The notes under the pieces: generated by a model
Told to the model about the DNA's origin: nothing
Databases searched by the model: none
The model's input: only the letters and a program-made list of their open reading frames with translations
Position numbers and translations under genes: made by a program
NCBI RefSeq assembly: GCF_008386465.1
Contig: NZ_VUOD01000002.1
Span: 124,001 to 188,000 of the forward strand
Length of the DNA stretch: 64,000 nucleotides
Reading direction: 5' to 3'
Source of the DNA: Arenimonas fontis
Lineage (GTDB): Bacteria > Pseudomonadota > Gammaproteobacteria > Xanthomonadales > Xanthomonadaceae
In this document: piece by piece, positions 8,880-18,214 of the stretch
Layout of the letters: each line of letters starts with the position of its first letter
How positions within the stretch are numbered: the stretch's first letter is position 1

Positions 8880-9728
8880 TCAGAAGCGCCCGGCCTGGTA
8901 ATCCTCGAAGGCCTGGCGAAGCTCGGCCTGGGTGTTCATGACGAAAGGGCCGTAACGCGCAACGGGTTCGTTCAGCGGACGGCCGGCCACCAGGATCAGG
9001 CGGGTGTCGGCCTCACGGCCTTCGACCCGAACCCGCTCGCCCGGACCCAGCACGGCCAGTTCACCGGCGCCGACGGTCGCCGCCTCCTGTCCTTCGCCGA
9101 CCCGTGCGCTGCCCTCGTAAACGTACAGGAAGGCATTGTGGCCCTCGGGCAACACATGCCCGAAGGCGGCGCCGGCGCCCAGGCGGACATCCAGGTAAGT
9201 GGGATCGGTGGCGGGCTGCGAGATCGGGCCGGCCACGCCTTCCACCTTGCCGGCAATCACCTTCACCCACGCACCGTCGCCCACGGCCACTTCCGGAAAA
9301 CGCTCCGGGCCGTACTCCTGGTATCGCGGCTCGGTCATCTTGTCCTTCGCCGGCAGATTCACCCACAGCTGGAAACCGCGCATGCGGCCTTCCTGCTGCT
9401 CGGGCATTTCCGAATGCACGATGCCGCGACCGGCGGTCATCCACTGCACGCCTCCGGGGACCAGCACGCCTTCGTTGCCATGATTGTCGCGATGGCGCAT
9501 GCGCCCGTCGAGCATGTAGGTGACGGTCTCGAAACCGCGGTGCGGATGGGACGGAAACCCGGCGATGTAGTCCTCCGGCCGGTCGGTACCGAACTCGTCC
9601 AGCATCAGGAAGGGATCGAGCTGGGGCAACTGCGGCGTACCGATGACCCGGGTAAGCCGGACCCCGGCCCCATCGGACGTGGGCATGCCGCGAAGGATGC
9701 GGCGAACCTGGCGAACCTGGCTGTGCAT
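8880..9728 (-). CDS. pirin family protein (second copy)
   Basis: Pirin of 282 aa with full metal site: His61 and His63 in SHPHRGFETVTY, and His105 and Glu107 in GIVHSEM. It is closer to the canonical YhaK/pirin consensus than the first copy at 7575-8438 (for example GGVQWMTAGRGIVHSE). The ATG gives a normal pirin N-terminus; the same frame stays open upstream into the neighbouring gene, which is not coding on this strand. It is followed by the OsmC gene. The first copy and this one converge toward the OsmC gene, so a simple tandem duplication is not evident. Confidence 0.9.
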   Translation of the reverse strand: MHSQVRQVRRILRGMPTSDGAGVRLTRVIGTPQLPQLDPFLMLDEFGTDRPEDYIAGFPSHPHRGFETVTYMLDGRMRHRDNHGNEGVLVPGGVQWMTAGRGIVHSEMPEQQEGRMRGFQLWVNLPAKDKMTEPRYQEYGPERFPEVAVGDGAWVKVIAGKVEGVAGPISQPATDPTYLDVRLGAGAAFGHVLPEGHNAFLYVYEGSARVGEGQEAATVGAGELAVLGPGERVRVEGREADTRLILVAGRPLNEPVARYGPFVMNTQAELRQAFEDYQAGRF

Positions 9729-9813
9729 GGCGTATTCCTTGGAGAGTCGGCGCCGGGACGGCGCCCCCGGGGCCCAATGTAGTGCCGGTCGGGGCGGGCC
9801 ACAGCGCGAGGCC

Positions 9814-9850
9814 CGCAACGCAGGGTTGCGCGGCGGCCCGGCCGCAACCC
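9814..9850. repeat. overlapping inverted repeats between divergent genes
   Basis: In the roughly 200-base gap between the pirin gene and the divergent acetyltransferase, CGCAAC at 9814-9819 pairs with GTTGCG at 9825-9830, and GGGTTGCG at 9823-9830 pairs alternatively with CGCAACCC at 9843-9850. The shared middle arm makes two mutually exclusive hairpins or a pair of operator-like half sites. No T-tract follows, so a terminator is unlikely. Nothing else clear was seen in this gap. Confidence 0.35.
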
Positions 9851-9926
9851 CGACCGGCCGGTGGCCGGCAAAAAATACGTATCCGCCAGTAACTCCGCCA
9901 GCCACGCCCCCATGGCACTCGGCCTG

Positions 9927-10529
9927 ATGCCCCGCACCAGCCTCCCCCAGGAAACACCGACGCCGACGCCGGTGGCCGTCCCACGTCTGCCGACCCTCGT
10001 GGCGCCCCGGTTGTGCCTGCGCTGGCTGGAGCCGCGCGACCTGGACGACCTGTGCGCCGTGTTCTCGGACCCCGAGGTGACGCGCTACCGGATCCACGGC
10101 AGCTGGCCGCGCCGGGACGAAGCCGAGATCTACCTGGAGTCCGTCCAGCGCGGCTTCGAACGGGGTGATCTGCTCCAATGGGGCATCGCCCTGCGTGCCA
10201 GCGACCGGGTCATCGGCACCGCCACCCTGTCCGGCCTGGACCACGACCAGGGCCGTGCCGAGCTCGGCTTCGCCCTGGCCCGGCCGCACTGGGGCCGACG
10301 CTACGCCCAGGAAGCGCTGACGGTGCTGCTCGAGCACGCCTTCGGCAGCCTGGGCCTGCGCCGCCTGGAGGCCGACGTGGACCCGCGCAACCGGGGCTCG
10401 CTGCGAACACTGGAGTCGCTGGGCTTCCGCCGCGAGGGCTATCTGCGGCAACGCTGGAAGGTGGCAGGCGAGCTGCAGGACAGCGTGATCATGGGCCTGC
10501 TGGCCGGCGAATGGCCACCCGCACACTGA
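9927..10529 (+). CDS. RimJ/RimL-type GNAT acetyltransferase
   Basis: GNAT acetyltransferase of the RimJ/RimL group, about 200 aa. Motifs in order are TLVAPRLCLRWLEPRDLDDL (the typical RimJ/RimL opening), WGIALRASDRVIGTATL, ELGFALARPHWGRRYAQEAL with the acetyl-CoA loop, and RRLEADVDPRNRGSLRTLESLGFRREG. The last is highly typical of ribosomal-protein-type or aminoglycoside-like N-acetyltransferases. The start is uncertain: ATG codons also occur in frame at 9861 and 9912 and none has a good ribosome site. The substrate is unknown; the group modifies N-termini of proteins or small molecules. Confidence 0.8.
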   Translation: MPRTSLPQETPTPTPVAVPRLPTLVAPRLCLRWLEPRDLDDLCAVFSDPEVTRYRIHGSWPRRDEAEIYLESVQRGFERGDLLQWGIALRASDRVIGTATLSGLDHDQGRAELGFALARPHWGRRYAQEALTVLLEHAFGSLGLRRLEADVDPRNRGSLRTLESLGFRREGYLRQRWKVAGELQDSVIMGLLAGEWPPAH

Positions 10530-10599
10530 GGCCCGTGCCGGTTTGACAGCATCCGCCCCGGTGCCGACCATGGCCTCCCCCGCATCACGGAGACGCGCC

Positions 10600-11745
10600 A
10601 TGACCCTGCGCCCGAGCCTTCTCGCCGTCGCCCTGCTGCTGGCCGCCTGCAGCCGGCCGGAGCCCGCCGGACCCGAAGCCCGGTCCGAAGCCGGCAAGCA
10701 GACCGGCCGCTCCGGCGATCGCGTCGTCTACGTCTACAACTGGTCCGATTACGTCGCCGAGGACACCCTGGCCAACTTCGAGCGGGATACCGGCATCAAG
10801 GTCGTCTACGACGTCTACGACAGCAACGAGATGCTGGAAGCCAAGCTGCTGGCCGGCGCCTCCGGCTATGACGTGGTCTTCCCCTCGGCCCGGCCCTTCG
10901 CCCAGCGCCACATCGAGGCCGGCGTATACCGCCCCCTGGACAAGGACAGGCTGTCCAATCTGGACAACCTGGATCCGCGCCTGATGGCCGGTCTCCGGGA
11001 TGTGGACCCCGGCAACGCCCACACGCTGCCCTACATGTGGGGCACGACCGGCCTGGGCATCAACCTCGCCAAGGTACGCGAGGCCCTGGGCGAGGACGTG
11101 CCGCTGGACTCCTGGTCGCTGCTGTTCGATCCGGTCAACGCGGAAAAGCTGGCCGGATGCGGCATTTCGGTACTGGACGACGAGCAGGAGGCCTTTGCAG
11201 CCGCCCTGATCTGGAAAGGCATGGACCCGAACGCGGTCACCGGCCGCGAGGTCGAACTCGTCACCCAGGCCTACCAGGCCATCAAGCCGCACATCCGCTA
11301 CTTCAACTCGAGCCGCTACATAGACGACCTTGCCAACGGCGACCTGTGCCTTGCCATGGGCTATTCCGGCGATGTCGCCATGGCGGCTGCCCGCTCCGAC
11401 GAGGCCGAGACCGGATTCGAGATCGTCTACGTGATTCCGAAGGAAGGCGCCTTGCGCTGGGTCGACCTGATCGCCATGCCCAAGGACGCCCCGCATCCTG
11501 ACGAGGCCCACGTCTTCATCGACTACCTGCTCCGGCCCGAGGTCGCGGCGGCGATCAGCAGTTACGTCGCCTACGCGAGTCCGAACCTGGCGGCCCGTCC
11601 GCTGCTGGACCCCGAGGTGGCGGAAGACCCGTCCGTGTACCCCCCGGAGGAGGTCATGGCCAAGCTGGTGGACCCGCAGACCCTGCCGGCCGAGGTCACC
11701 CGCGAACGGGTGCGGGCCTGGACGGCGATCAAGACCGGGCAGTGA
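10600..11745 (+). CDS. polyamine ABC transporter substrate-binding lipoprotein (PotF-like)
   Basis: Periplasmic solute-binding protein of the PotD/PotF family, 381 aa. It has a lipoprotein signal peptide with lipobox LLAACS near residue 16, then the family signature VVYVYNWSDYVAEDTL, DVVFPSARPFAQ, LPYMWGTTGLGIN, and the late WVDLIAMPKDAPHPDEAHVFIDYLL. An aromatic- and acid-rich pocket typical of putrescine/spermidine binding is plausible. The ATG is preceded by CACGGAGA. No permease or ATPase gene lies nearby, so the transporter partners must be elsewhere or the protein acts as a sensor. Confidence 0.9.
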   Translation: MTLRPSLLAVALLLAACSRPEPAGPEARSEAGKQTGRSGDRVVYVYNWSDYVAEDTLANFERDTGIKVVYDVYDSNEMLEAKLLAGASGYDVVFPSARPFAQRHIEAGVYRPLDKDRLSNLDNLDPRLMAGLRDVDPGNAHTLPYMWGTTGLGINLAKVREALGEDVPLDSWSLLFDPVNAEKLAGCGISVLDDEQEAFAAALIWKGMDPNAVTGREVELVTQAYQAIKPHIRYFNSSRYIDDLANGDLCLAMGYSGDVAMAAARSDEAETGFEIVYVIPKEGALRWVDLIAMPKDAPHPDEAHVFIDYLLRPEVAAAISSYVAYASPNLAARPLLDPEVAEDPSVYPPEEVMAKLVDPQTLPAEVTRERVRAWTAIKTGQ

Positions 11746-11806
11746 CCGGACGAGGCCGGCGTGTCCGCGCGACGGCGCTCCTGGCGCCGCCCGCCGCTGC
11801 CGCGGC

Positions 11807-12436
11807 TCAGCGCATGGACCGCGGCCGGATCGCCCGGGAGAACCTGCGGGCGTACACGTAGACGGTGGCCGGCGGCACGTTCCACCAGGTGAAACTGGCG
11901 CGCCGGCTGCTGAGGTCGAGCGAATCCAGCACTTCCTTCGCCACCGGATTGGCCGGCCCGTAAGTGAACTGGACGAAACGTCCGTCCGGGACCAGGCAGT
12001 CGAAGGCCGCCGCCAGGATCGCGCGCTGATCCTGGCGCGGCATGGACAGCAGCCCCAGACCGGAGACGACGGCATGGGCCGGCGCATCCGGCCCGAAACC
12101 GCGTTCGCCCGCCACCCGAACCAGGTCGCGGGCGTCGGCACAGGCGATCTGGACCTGCGGAAACCGCTTGACCAGATGCTGATGCAGTTCTTCGTTCAGT
12201 TCCAGCACCAGCAGGTCGGCCGGAGCGACGCCATGGTCGAGCAAGGCCTGGGTGAATACGCCGGTGCCGCCGCCCAGCTCGATGACCCGGCGGGCCGAAT
12301 ACGGCAGTTCGGCCATCATCTGCCTGGCCAGCTGACGGCTGGACGGAGAGATGGCCGCGACGCCCAGCGGGTTCTTCAGCCACTGGCGGAAGAAGGTCCA
12401 GGTACTGGCGAGGGCGGAAGGGCCGGGGCGGGTCAT
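11807..12436 (-). CDS. SAM-dependent methyltransferase, phospholipid N-methyltransferase-like
   Basis: Class I methyltransferase of 209 aa. The SAM-binding motif I is VIELGGGTGVFTQAL (about residues 50-64), with the acidic end of strand 2 at LLVLELNEEL and the GLGLLSMP segment typical of bacterial PmtA-like phospholipid N-methyltransferases and rRNA-dimethylase relatives. The N-terminal FFRQWLKNPLGVAAISPSSRQLA is the PmtA-type opening, which binds membranes amphipathically in characterised enzymes. Phosphatidylethanolamine methylation is therefore the best guess, not shown. Divergent from the lipoprotein gene at 12537. Confidence 0.75.
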   Translation of the reverse strand: MTRPGPSALASTWTFFRQWLKNPLGVAAISPSSRQLARQMMAELPYSARRVIELGGGTGVFTQALLDHGVAPADLLVLELNEELHQHLVKRFPQVQIACADARDLVRVAGERGFGPDAPAHAVVSGLGLLSMPRQDQRAILAAAFDCLVPDGRFVQFTYGPANPVAKEVLDSLDLSSRRASFTWWNVPPATVYVYARRFSRAIRPRSMR

Positions 12437-12536
12437 GGCTGGAGCATACTGCCCCGAACGATGTTTCGCACAGGTTAAGCGGCAGGGTAAAACACTGCCT
12501 GCCGCCGCGTCGGCTTTCCGCTCGGGAGTGTCCGCC

Positions 12537-12941
12537 ATGCGTCCGACCCCCCTATTCCTGCTGATCGCCCTGCCCGTCCTCGCCGCCTGTGCCGGCACGG
12601 CGGATGGCCCGCGCCGACAACTCCTGAGCGCTGGCGATTGCCTGGACCCCGCGGCGGCGCGCAGCTGGCACCACCCGGGTGGCGGCGAGCTGCTGGTGGA
12701 CGCCGGCCGGCGCAAATACCGCATCCGCCTGGCCGAAAGCTGCAACGAACTCGGTACCGACCCGGTGATCGTGCTCCAGGGCGCGGGCTTGGGCAACCGG
12801 GTGTGCGGGAACGCCGGCGACCAGCTGATCTCGCGTGGACGCATCTGCCGCATCAACGACATCGAGATGCTGGACCCGGACGCCTGGAGGCAGGCCATCG
12901 GCGAGTCGCCTCGCCGGAATCCCGCCGACGACGACGGATGA
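12537..12941 (+). CDS. small lipoprotein, possibly DUF6491 family
   Basis: Unrecognised 134-aa exported protein. Residues 1-18 form a lipoprotein signal peptide with lipobox VLAAC. The mature part has four further cysteines (GDCLDPAAARSW, ESCNEL, RVCGNAG, GRICRIND), suggesting two disulfides, and a basic strand DAGRRKYRIRL. The pattern recalls the DUF6491 lipoproteins common in Xanthomonadales, an assignment from memory that needs a profile search. It converges with rlmKL, with only one base between the stop codons. Confidence 0.6.
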   Translation: MRPTPLFLLIALPVLAACAGTADGPRRQLLSAGDCLDPAAARSWHHPGGGELLVDAGRRKYRIRLAESCNELGTDPVIVLQGAGLGNRVCGNAGDQLISRGRICRINDIEMLDPDAWRQAIGESPRRNPADDDG

Positions 12942-12942
12942 A

Positions 12943-15078
12943 TCAGCGTCGTCGCAGCTCCCAGCACCGGTGGATGCGCGGGTTGCGGGCGAAGTCCGGA
13001 CCGATGGTGTCAGGACTGATCTCGCGGACCTCGGCGAAACCGGATACGGCGTCCTCGTCCAGGTGGAACCGCCGGTAGTTGTTCGAGAACAGCAGCAGCC
13101 CGTCCGGCGCCAGCCTGGCGGCGGCCGCCCGCAACAGCCGCACGTGGTCGCGCTGGGTATCGAAGTCCTCGGCCCGGGCAGAGTTCGAGAACGTCGGCGG
13201 ATCGCAGAAGACCAGGTCGTACTGGCCGCGATCCGCTTCCAGCCAGGCCAGGGCATCGGCCTGCACCAGCCGGTGCTTTGGGCCGGCGATGCCATTGAGC
13301 GCCAGGTTGCGGCCGGCCCAGTCCAGGTAGGTCGCCGACAGGTCCACGCTGGTGGTGTAAGCGGCGCCGCCGACGGCAGCCTGCACGGTCGCGGCGCCGG
13401 TGTAGCAGAACAGGTTGAGGAAGCGCTTGTCCTTCGCTTCGGCGGCAATGCGCAGGCGCAGCGGCCGATGGTCCAGGAACAGGCCGGTGTCCAGGTAGTC
13501 GAACAGGTTGACCCACAGCCGCGCGCCGCCCTCGCGCACGACGAAGAACTCGCCGCGCCGGTCCAGGCGCCCGTACCTGCTGCCGCCCTTGCCGCGCTGC
13601 CGCCGCTTCACCGCCACCTGGGCCGGCGGCACGGCGAAGACGTCGCGGACCGCATCCAGCAGCTCGCCCAGGCGGCGGCGGGCATCGGCCTCGGGCACAC
13701 TGGCCGGGGCGGCGTATTCCTGCACGTGCAGGAAGGTGCGCGCCTGGCTGCCCTCCTCCACGTAGACGTCCACCGCGGCAGCGTACTCGGGCAAGTCGGC
13801 ATCGTAGGCGCGGAAGCAGGCGACGGCTTCGCGCTGGCGCCAGCGGCGGGAGTGGCGCAGGTTCTTGCGCAGGCGGTTGGCCACCATCAGCGCCCCTTCG
13901 GACAGCGGCCGCGGTGGACGCGGCTCGCGCTCGGGCGGCAGGATCCGGTCCAGCACCAGCAGCGTGCAGTCCAGGGTCCCGTTGCGCAGGGCATAGGTCC
14001 TGCGCGCGCGCAGGCCGGTGGCCCGGGCCAGCTCCTCATCGCCGCACAGCAGCACCGCTGCCCAGTCCGGCACCGCCCGGCGCAGGGACTCGCCGAGAAG
14101 GCGGTACAGCGCCGGGTCGGCCGCCAGACGGACATCGTAAGGAGGATTGCTGGCGACCAGACCCGCAGACGGACCCGGGGGCGCAAGTAGCCGGATGTCG
14201 GCGCGATCGAAGCGGATGGCCTCGGCGACACCGGCCCGGGCCGCGTTGGCGCGGGCGGCCGCCACCGCGCCCGCGTCGGCATCGAAGCCGAAGAACGCCT
14301 GTCGCAAGGCCGCACGGCCCGCCTCGGCACGTCGGGCCGCCTCGGCACGGATCTTCGCCCATGCCGCCGTGTCGAATCCGAGCCAGCGGCTGGGCGGGCG
14401 GTCGCCATGACGCTGCAGGCCGGGGGCGACGTCGGCGGCCATCAGCGCGCCTTCGATCAGCAGGGTGCCGCTGCCGCACATCGGATCCAGCAAGGCGCCA
14501 CCGTCGCCGTAGCGACGGAGCCAATCGCCGCGCATGAGCATCGCGGCGGCCAGGGTTTCCTTCAGCGGCGCCTCGCCCCGCTCCAGCCGCCAGCCGCGCC
14601 GGTGCAGGGCGCCGCCACCCAGATCCACCGACAGCACGGCCCTGCCCTTGCGCAGCACCAGGTCCAGGCGCAGATCCGGCGACTCCGTATCCACCGAGGG
14701 GCGGCGGCCGTGTTCGGCGCGCAGGCGGTCCACCACGGCATCCTTCACCTTCTGCGCGGCGTAACGGCCATGGGTCAGCTGCGGACCGCTGACGTGCGCG
14801 TCCACTGCCAGGCTGCCGTCGGGATCGAGGTGGCGCGACCAGTCCAGGACGTGCACGGCCTGGTACAGCGACCGTTCGTCCGGGCAATCGAATTCGGCCA
14901 GCGGCCACAAGACCCGGCTGGCCAGGCGCGAGTGCATCACCGCCCGCAGGGCCATGCCCTGGTCGCCCTCGGCGTTGACGCCGGCGATTGCGGCCGTGGC
15001 CGATGCGGCACCCAGGGCCGCCAGCTCGTCGGCCAGCTGGTACTCCAGGCCGCGGGCGCAGGCGGCGAAGAACTTCAC
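12943..15078 (-). CDS. rlmL: bifunctional 23S rRNA methyltransferase RlmKL
   Basis: Full-length 711-aa fusion that methylates 23S rRNA at G2445 (RlmL half) and G2069 (RlmK half). Visible parts are the N-terminal THUMP/ferredoxin-like domain, the RlmL catalytic domain with [14 protein letters not shown] and the SNPPYD active-site motif, then the second Rossmann domain with [13 protein letters not shown] and CDPPTFSNS. The GTG start is chosen because it overlaps the stop of the upstream hydrolase in a GTGA and gives the family length. The open frame extends upstream but would run through the hydrolase gene. Confidence 0.95.
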   Translation of the reverse strand: MKFFAACARGLEYQLADELAALGAASATAAIAGVNAEGDQGMALRAVMHSRLASRVLWPLAEFDCPDERSLYQAVHVLDWSRHLDPDGSLAVDAHVSGPQLTHGRYAAQKVKDAVVDRLRAEHGRRPSVDTESPDLRLDLVLRKGRAVLSVDLGGGALHRRGWRLERGEAPLKETLAAAMLMRGDWLRRYGDGGALLDPMCGSGTLLIEGALMAADVAPGLQRHGDRPPSRWLGFDTAAWAKIRAEAARRAEAGRAALRQAFFGFDADAGAVAAARANAARAGVAEAIRFDRADIRLLAPPGPSAGLVASNPPYDVRLAADPALYRLLGESLRRAVPDWAAVLLCGDEELARATGLRARRTYALRNGTLDCTLLVLDRILPPEREPRPPRPLSEGALMVANRLRKNLRHSRRWRQREAVACFRAYDADLPEYAAAVDVYVEEGSQARTFLHVQEYAAPASVPEADARRRLGELLDAVRDVFAVPPAQVAVKRRQRGKGGSRYGRLDRRGEFFVVREGGARLWVNLFDYLDTGLFLDHRPLRLRIAAEAKDKRFLNLFCYTGAATVQAAVGGAAYTTSVDLSATYLDWAGRNLALNGIAGPKHRLVQADALAWLEADRGQYDLVFCDPPTFSNSARAEDFDTQRDHVRLLRAAAARLAPDGLLLFSNNYRRFHLDEDAVSGFAEVREISPDTIGPDFARNPRIHRCWELRRR

Positions 15079-15596
15079 GCCGGCAGCGACCGCAGGAAGC
15101 GAGCGAACTCCTCGGCGCAGAAGCGGACGTGCCCGGCCAGCCGATGGCTGTCGGGCACCAGCACCAGCAGATCGCGCCGCGTTTCGGCCCAGCGCACCAC
15201 CGCCAGGGCTGGAATCAGTTCGTCTTCCCAGCCGTGGACGATGCGGGTCGGGACCGCGGCGGCCCGAAGCACCGGCGGCGAAGCCTGCAACGCCACCGGT
15301 GGCGCCATCAGGAACAGGCCTGCCACCGGCACCTGCAGCGAGGCGTGTCCGGACACATAGGCGCCCATGCTGGAACCGGCCAGCACCAGCGGCTGCCGCG
15401 GCGCCTCGCGCGCCCGTTCGAGCAGGCGACGGATCCTTCCCTCGACGTCGCCCAGCTCGCCTCTGGCATCCAGGTCGCGGTAATCCGGCCGCTCGTGGCT
15501 CCAGCCCAACGACTCCGCCGCCTCGGCCAGGGCGGTGGCTTTGCTCGCCTCGGGGCCCGAGTCCAGGCCGTGGGAAATGATGACGTGGCCGGCCAT
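15075..15596 (-). CDS. YqiA-like alpha/beta hydrolase
   Basis: Small esterase-like protein of 173 aa with an alpha/beta-hydrolase fold: SHGLDSGP at residues 8-15 supplies the oxyanion region, GSSMG around residue 76 holds the nucleophilic serine, an acidic residue lies in HGWEDELIP and the final His in PDSHRLAG. Length and motif order match YqiA/UPF0227-type esterases. The natural substrate is unknown. Its stop overlaps the GTG start of rlmKL by four bases, implying translational coupling. Confidence 0.82.
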   Translation of the reverse strand: MAGHVIISHGLDSGPEASKATALAEAAESLGWSHERPDYRDLDARGELGDVEGRIRRLLERAREAPRQPLVLAGSSMGAYVSGHASLQVPVAGLFLMAPPVALQASPPVLRAAAVPTRIVHGWEDELIPALAVVRWAETRRDLLVLVPDSHRLAGHVRFCAEEFARFLRSLPA

Positions 15597-15672
15597 GCGG
15601 CATCCTCTGCGTATCGTTGGCGCCCGGCCTGGCGCGGCGGCCGCGGGAGCGGCGCAATGCTAGCATGCGGTC

Positions 15673-16248
15673 ATGAGCCCCGACCTGCCGCCCGCGCCGC
15701 CGATCAACGAATGGCCTCTGCCCTATGAGCAGCGCCTGGAGGCCCGGCCGCTGCCCCGGATTGACCTGGTGGTCATCCACTGTACTGAATTGCCCGACCT
15801 GGCAATGGCGCGCGAGTACGGCGAGCGCGTCCATTACGGCGACGGCACCGGCAACAGCGGCCACTACTACATAGACCGGGACGGCAGCGTGCACCTGTTC
15901 GTGGGCCCCGAGCGCGTCGCCCACCATGTCCGTGGCTACAACCCGCGTTCGATCGGCATCGAGCTGATCAACGCCGGCCGCTATCCGCACTGGCTGGACT
16001 CCCGCCATCAGGACATGGTCGAGCCCTATACCGAGGCGCAGATTCAGGCCCTGGTAGCCCTGCTGCACGAGCTGCGGCGAGAGATCCCGAGCCTGGAGTT
16101 CATCGCCGGCCACGAGGACCTGGACCGCGAGGAGGTACCGGCCAGCGACGACCCGACGCGTACCGTCCGGCGCAAGCGCGATCCGGGCCCGCGCTTCCCC
16201 TGGTCGCGCCTGCTCCAGGAGGTGCCGCTGACGCGGATCCGGCCCTGA
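15673..16248 (+). CDS. AmpD-like N-acetylmuramoyl-L-alanine amidase
   Basis: Type-2 (AmpD/PGRP-like) zinc amidase of 191 aa. Zinc-ligand positions are visible as [17 protein letters not shown] and the C-terminal [20 protein letters not shown] completes the active site. No signal peptide is seen, so a cytoplasmic role in recycling anhydro-muropeptides is likely, as for AmpD. An ampE gene does not follow. No ribosome site is evident upstream of the ATG. AmiD-like function is the alternative but would need export. Confidence 0.85.
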   Translation: MSPDLPPAPPINEWPLPYEQRLEARPLPRIDLVVIHCTELPDLAMAREYGERVHYGDGTGNSGHYYIDRDGSVHLFVGPERVAHHVRGYNPRSIGIELINAGRYPHWLDSRHQDMVEPYTEAQIQALVALLHELRREIPSLEFIAGHEDLDREEVPASDDPTRTVRRKRDPGPRFPWSRLLQEVPLTRIRP

Positions 16249-16266
16249 GCCGGGCGGTTGGCCCGG

Positions 16267-16272
16267 TATAAT
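16267..16272 (+). promoter_or_regulatory. possible sigma-70 minus-10 box upstream of tesB
   Basis: A perfect TATAAT lies 27 bases before the tesB ATG, in a GC-rich setting where such a sequence is unusual. No convincing minus-35 box is found 16-18 bases upstream. Transcription would start near 16279 and a CGGAG ribosome site follows at 16289-16293. Confidence 0.4.
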
Positions 16273-16298
16273 CCGCGGCCGTTCACACCGGAGCCGCC

Positions 16299-17180
16299 AT
16301 GAACGCCGCCCTTGTCGCCGAACTGGTCGAACTGCTGCGCCTGGAGCGCCTGGAAGACAATCTGTTCCGCGGCCAGAGCCGCGACATCGGCACCAAGTAC
16401 GTGTTCGGCGGCCAGGTGCTGGGCCAGGCCCTGTCGGCCGCCCAGCAGACCCTGGACGGCGACCGGCACGTACACTCCATCCACGCCTATTTCCTGCGCG
16501 CCGGCGACGTCGAGGCGCCGATCGTCTACGACGTGGACCGTACCCGCGACGGCAACAGTTTCTCGGTGCGCCGGGTCAGCGCCATCCAGCACGGCAAGCC
16601 GATCTTCGTGTTCGCCGCCTCCTTTCACGAAGACGAACCCGGCAACGAGCACCAGTTGCCGATGCCGGCGGTCCCGCAGCCCGAGGACATCGAGCCGGTA
16701 CCGGCGCCGACGCCGGAGCAACTGGCCCAGCTGCCGCCGAAGGCCCAGCGATGGCTGAACCGGGTCGGTCCCTTCGAGATCCGCCCGGTCTACCCGCGCG
16801 ACGAGCTGCGCCCGCCCAAGCGCCCGCCCTTCCAGCAGGTATGGTTCCGGCTGGGCGGGCCGGTGGGTGATTCGCCTGTCCTGCATCAGGCCCTGCTGGC
16901 CTACGCCTCCGATTTCCACTTGCTGGGTACCGCCACCTTTCCGCACGGCATCAGCTACTACCACCCGAACGTGCAGATGGCCTCGCTCGACCACGCCATG
17001 TGGTTCCACCGGCCGTTCCGCGCCGACGAATGGCTGCTGTACTCGCTGGACAGCCCCAGCGCCCAGGGCGCGCGCGGCCTGGCCCGGGGCATGATCTACA
17101 GCCGTGACGGCCGCCTGGTCGCCTCGACCGCCCAGGAAGGCCTGATCCGCGTGCTGCCCGAACGCAAGGAGAGCCGCTGA
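16299..17180 (+). CDS. tesB: acyl-CoA thioesterase II
   Basis: Double-hotdog thioesterase of 293 aa that hydrolyses medium- and long-chain acyl-CoA; the length matches E. coli TesB (286 aa). Typical family stretches are [54 protein letters not shown], and the C-terminal [21 protein letters not shown] with catalytic Asp, followed by [20 protein letters not shown] and its Gln/Glu region. The start follows an RBS CGGAG. The stop overlaps the ATG of the next gene (ATGA), so the two are translationally coupled. Confidence 0.95.
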   Translation: MNAALVAELVELLRLERLEDNLFRGQSRDIGTKYVFGGQVLGQALSAAQQTLDGDRHVHSIHAYFLRAGDVEAPIVYDVDRTRDGNSFSVRRVSAIQHGKPIFVFAASFHEDEPGNEHQLPMPAVPQPEDIEPVPAPTPEQLAQLPPKAQRWLNRVGPFEIRPVYPRDELRPPKRPPFQQVWFRLGGPVGDSPVLHQALLAYASDFHLLGTATFPHGISYYHPNVQMASLDHAMWFHRPFRADEWLLYSLDSPSAQGARGLARGMIYSRDGRLVASTAQEGLIRVLPERKESR

Positions 17181-17575
17181 TGCGTCAGATATTCACCTCC
17201 CACCGACTGGAGAACGTCGAGGGCGTGCAGCGACTGCTCGCCGAGGCCGGCATCGAGACCAGGATCACCCAGGGCCGCAGTTGGAAGGGGGCCAGTCGCC
17301 GCTCCTTCAGCTACAGCGACCGCAAGCACGATCCGAGCCAACAGCCGGCGGTATGGGTGATCCGGCCCGACGACTACAAGCGCGCCCGCGAGATCCTGCA
17401 CGAGGCCGGTCTGCTGGAGTCCTCCCGCGAACCTTCCTACCTGCCCGAGGCCCTGCGCGGCCAGGACGGGACGCCGCCCGACCCGGCCCGCAGGATCGCC
17501 CGCATCCGCCTCGTGCTGCTGGCCGCAGTGGCCGCCGCCGGTGGCCTGCTGGTGCTTCGGATGCTGTTCTCCTGA
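17180..17575 (+). CDS. DUF2007-like protein with C-terminal membrane anchor
   Basis: Protein of 131 aa with an N-terminal DUF2007/putative-signal-transducing type fold: QIFTSHRLENVEGVQRLLAEAGIETRI is a strand-helix unit ending in the family's short ligand-like loop, followed by AVWVIRPDDYKRAREILHEAG. A hydrophobic segment at about residues 108-130 should anchor it in the membrane with the bulk in the cytoplasm. Xanthomonad relatives were annotated as pathogenicity-like protein, without mechanism. Its ATG overlaps the tesB stop. Role unknown. Confidence 0.7.
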   Translation: MRQIFTSHRLENVEGVQRLLAEAGIETRITQGRSWKGASRRSFSYSDRKHDPSQQPAVWVIRPDDYKRAREILHEAGLLESSREPSYLPEALRGQDGTPPDPARRIARIRLVLLAAVAAAGGLLVLRMLFS

Positions 17576-17635
17576 GCCCTTGCCCCGAGGCCCGGACCGG
17601 GCCAGACTGCCGGCCAAGCCCCCCGGGAGTCCGCC

Positions 17636-18214
17636 ATGCGCAGGTCCTTCCGTCGTCCGCTGCGGCCCCTGGCCGCCCTGCTGCTGCTTGCCGCCGCGGT
17701 CGCCGCGGCCCAGGCGCCCAGGCCGAACGTCATCCGGCTCGAGCCCAAGCCCATGGCCGGCGTGGACCGCGGCAAGGCGGTGGTGGTCAAGGGCCGCGCC
17801 GGTGCCGAGCCGCACCGCTTCATGCTCGACAGCATCACCTACATGCAACCGGTGGCGGTGGCCCTGCGGCCGGTGCGCCGGGGCGAGCGGGTGGACCTCA
17901 GCATCACCAAGTACGCCTGGAACCGGCCGCTGCGCCAGGGCAACACCGACGGCGACATCCTCCGCTACGGTTTCCGTACCGAGGGCGAGTTCCAGGTCAG
18001 CGTCAGCGCGCCGCAGCCGGGCACCGACTATCGCCTGCTGGTGTGGGTGGGCGACGAGACCAAACCCGATTTCGCGCCGGTGGTGGTCAAGGCCAGCGGG
18101 TTCGGGCAAGCCGGCGCCGGCAGCGGTTCGCCGGTGCCATGGGTGATCGCGGCAGTGCTGGCCGGCATCCTGGCCCTGCTGGCGGTACTGGCATTCCGGA
18201 GGAAATCGTCATGA
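17636..18214 (+). CDS. exported protein with C-terminal membrane anchor, unknown function
   Basis: Unrecognised 192-aa protein. It has a signal peptide (about residues 1-26, basic then Leu/Ala-rich, ending AAAQA), a soluble beta-rich central part with alternating hydrophobic strands (DRGKAVVVKGRAG, FRTEGEFQVSVSAPQPG, YRLLVWVGDE) that could be an Ig-like fold, and a hydrophobic helix near 165-186 followed by a basic RRKSS tail. This predicts a periplasmic domain anchored at the C-terminus. The stop overlaps the ATG of the next gene in an ATGA, so the two proteins are probably made together. Confidence 0.65.
   Translation: MRRSFRRPLRPLAALLLLAAAVAAAQAPRPNVIRLEPKPMAGVDRGKAVVVKGRAGAEPHRFMLDSITYMQPVAVALRPVRRGERVDLSITKYAWNRPLRQGNTDGDILRYGFRTEGEFQVSVSAPQPGTDYRLLVWVGDETKPDFAPVVVKASGFGQAGAGSGSPVPWVIAAVLAGILALLAVLAFRRKSS

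Noticed and set aside
15661..15666. TAGCAT as a minus-10 box for the AmpD-like gene
   Set aside because: It is 6 bases from the ATG and has no minus-35 partner; chance match more likely.
12943..16113. 1056-aa reading of rlmKL with a long N-terminal extension
   Set aside because: The extension crosses the YqiA-like gene and the divergent amidase; the GTG overlap start gives the family length of 711 aa.
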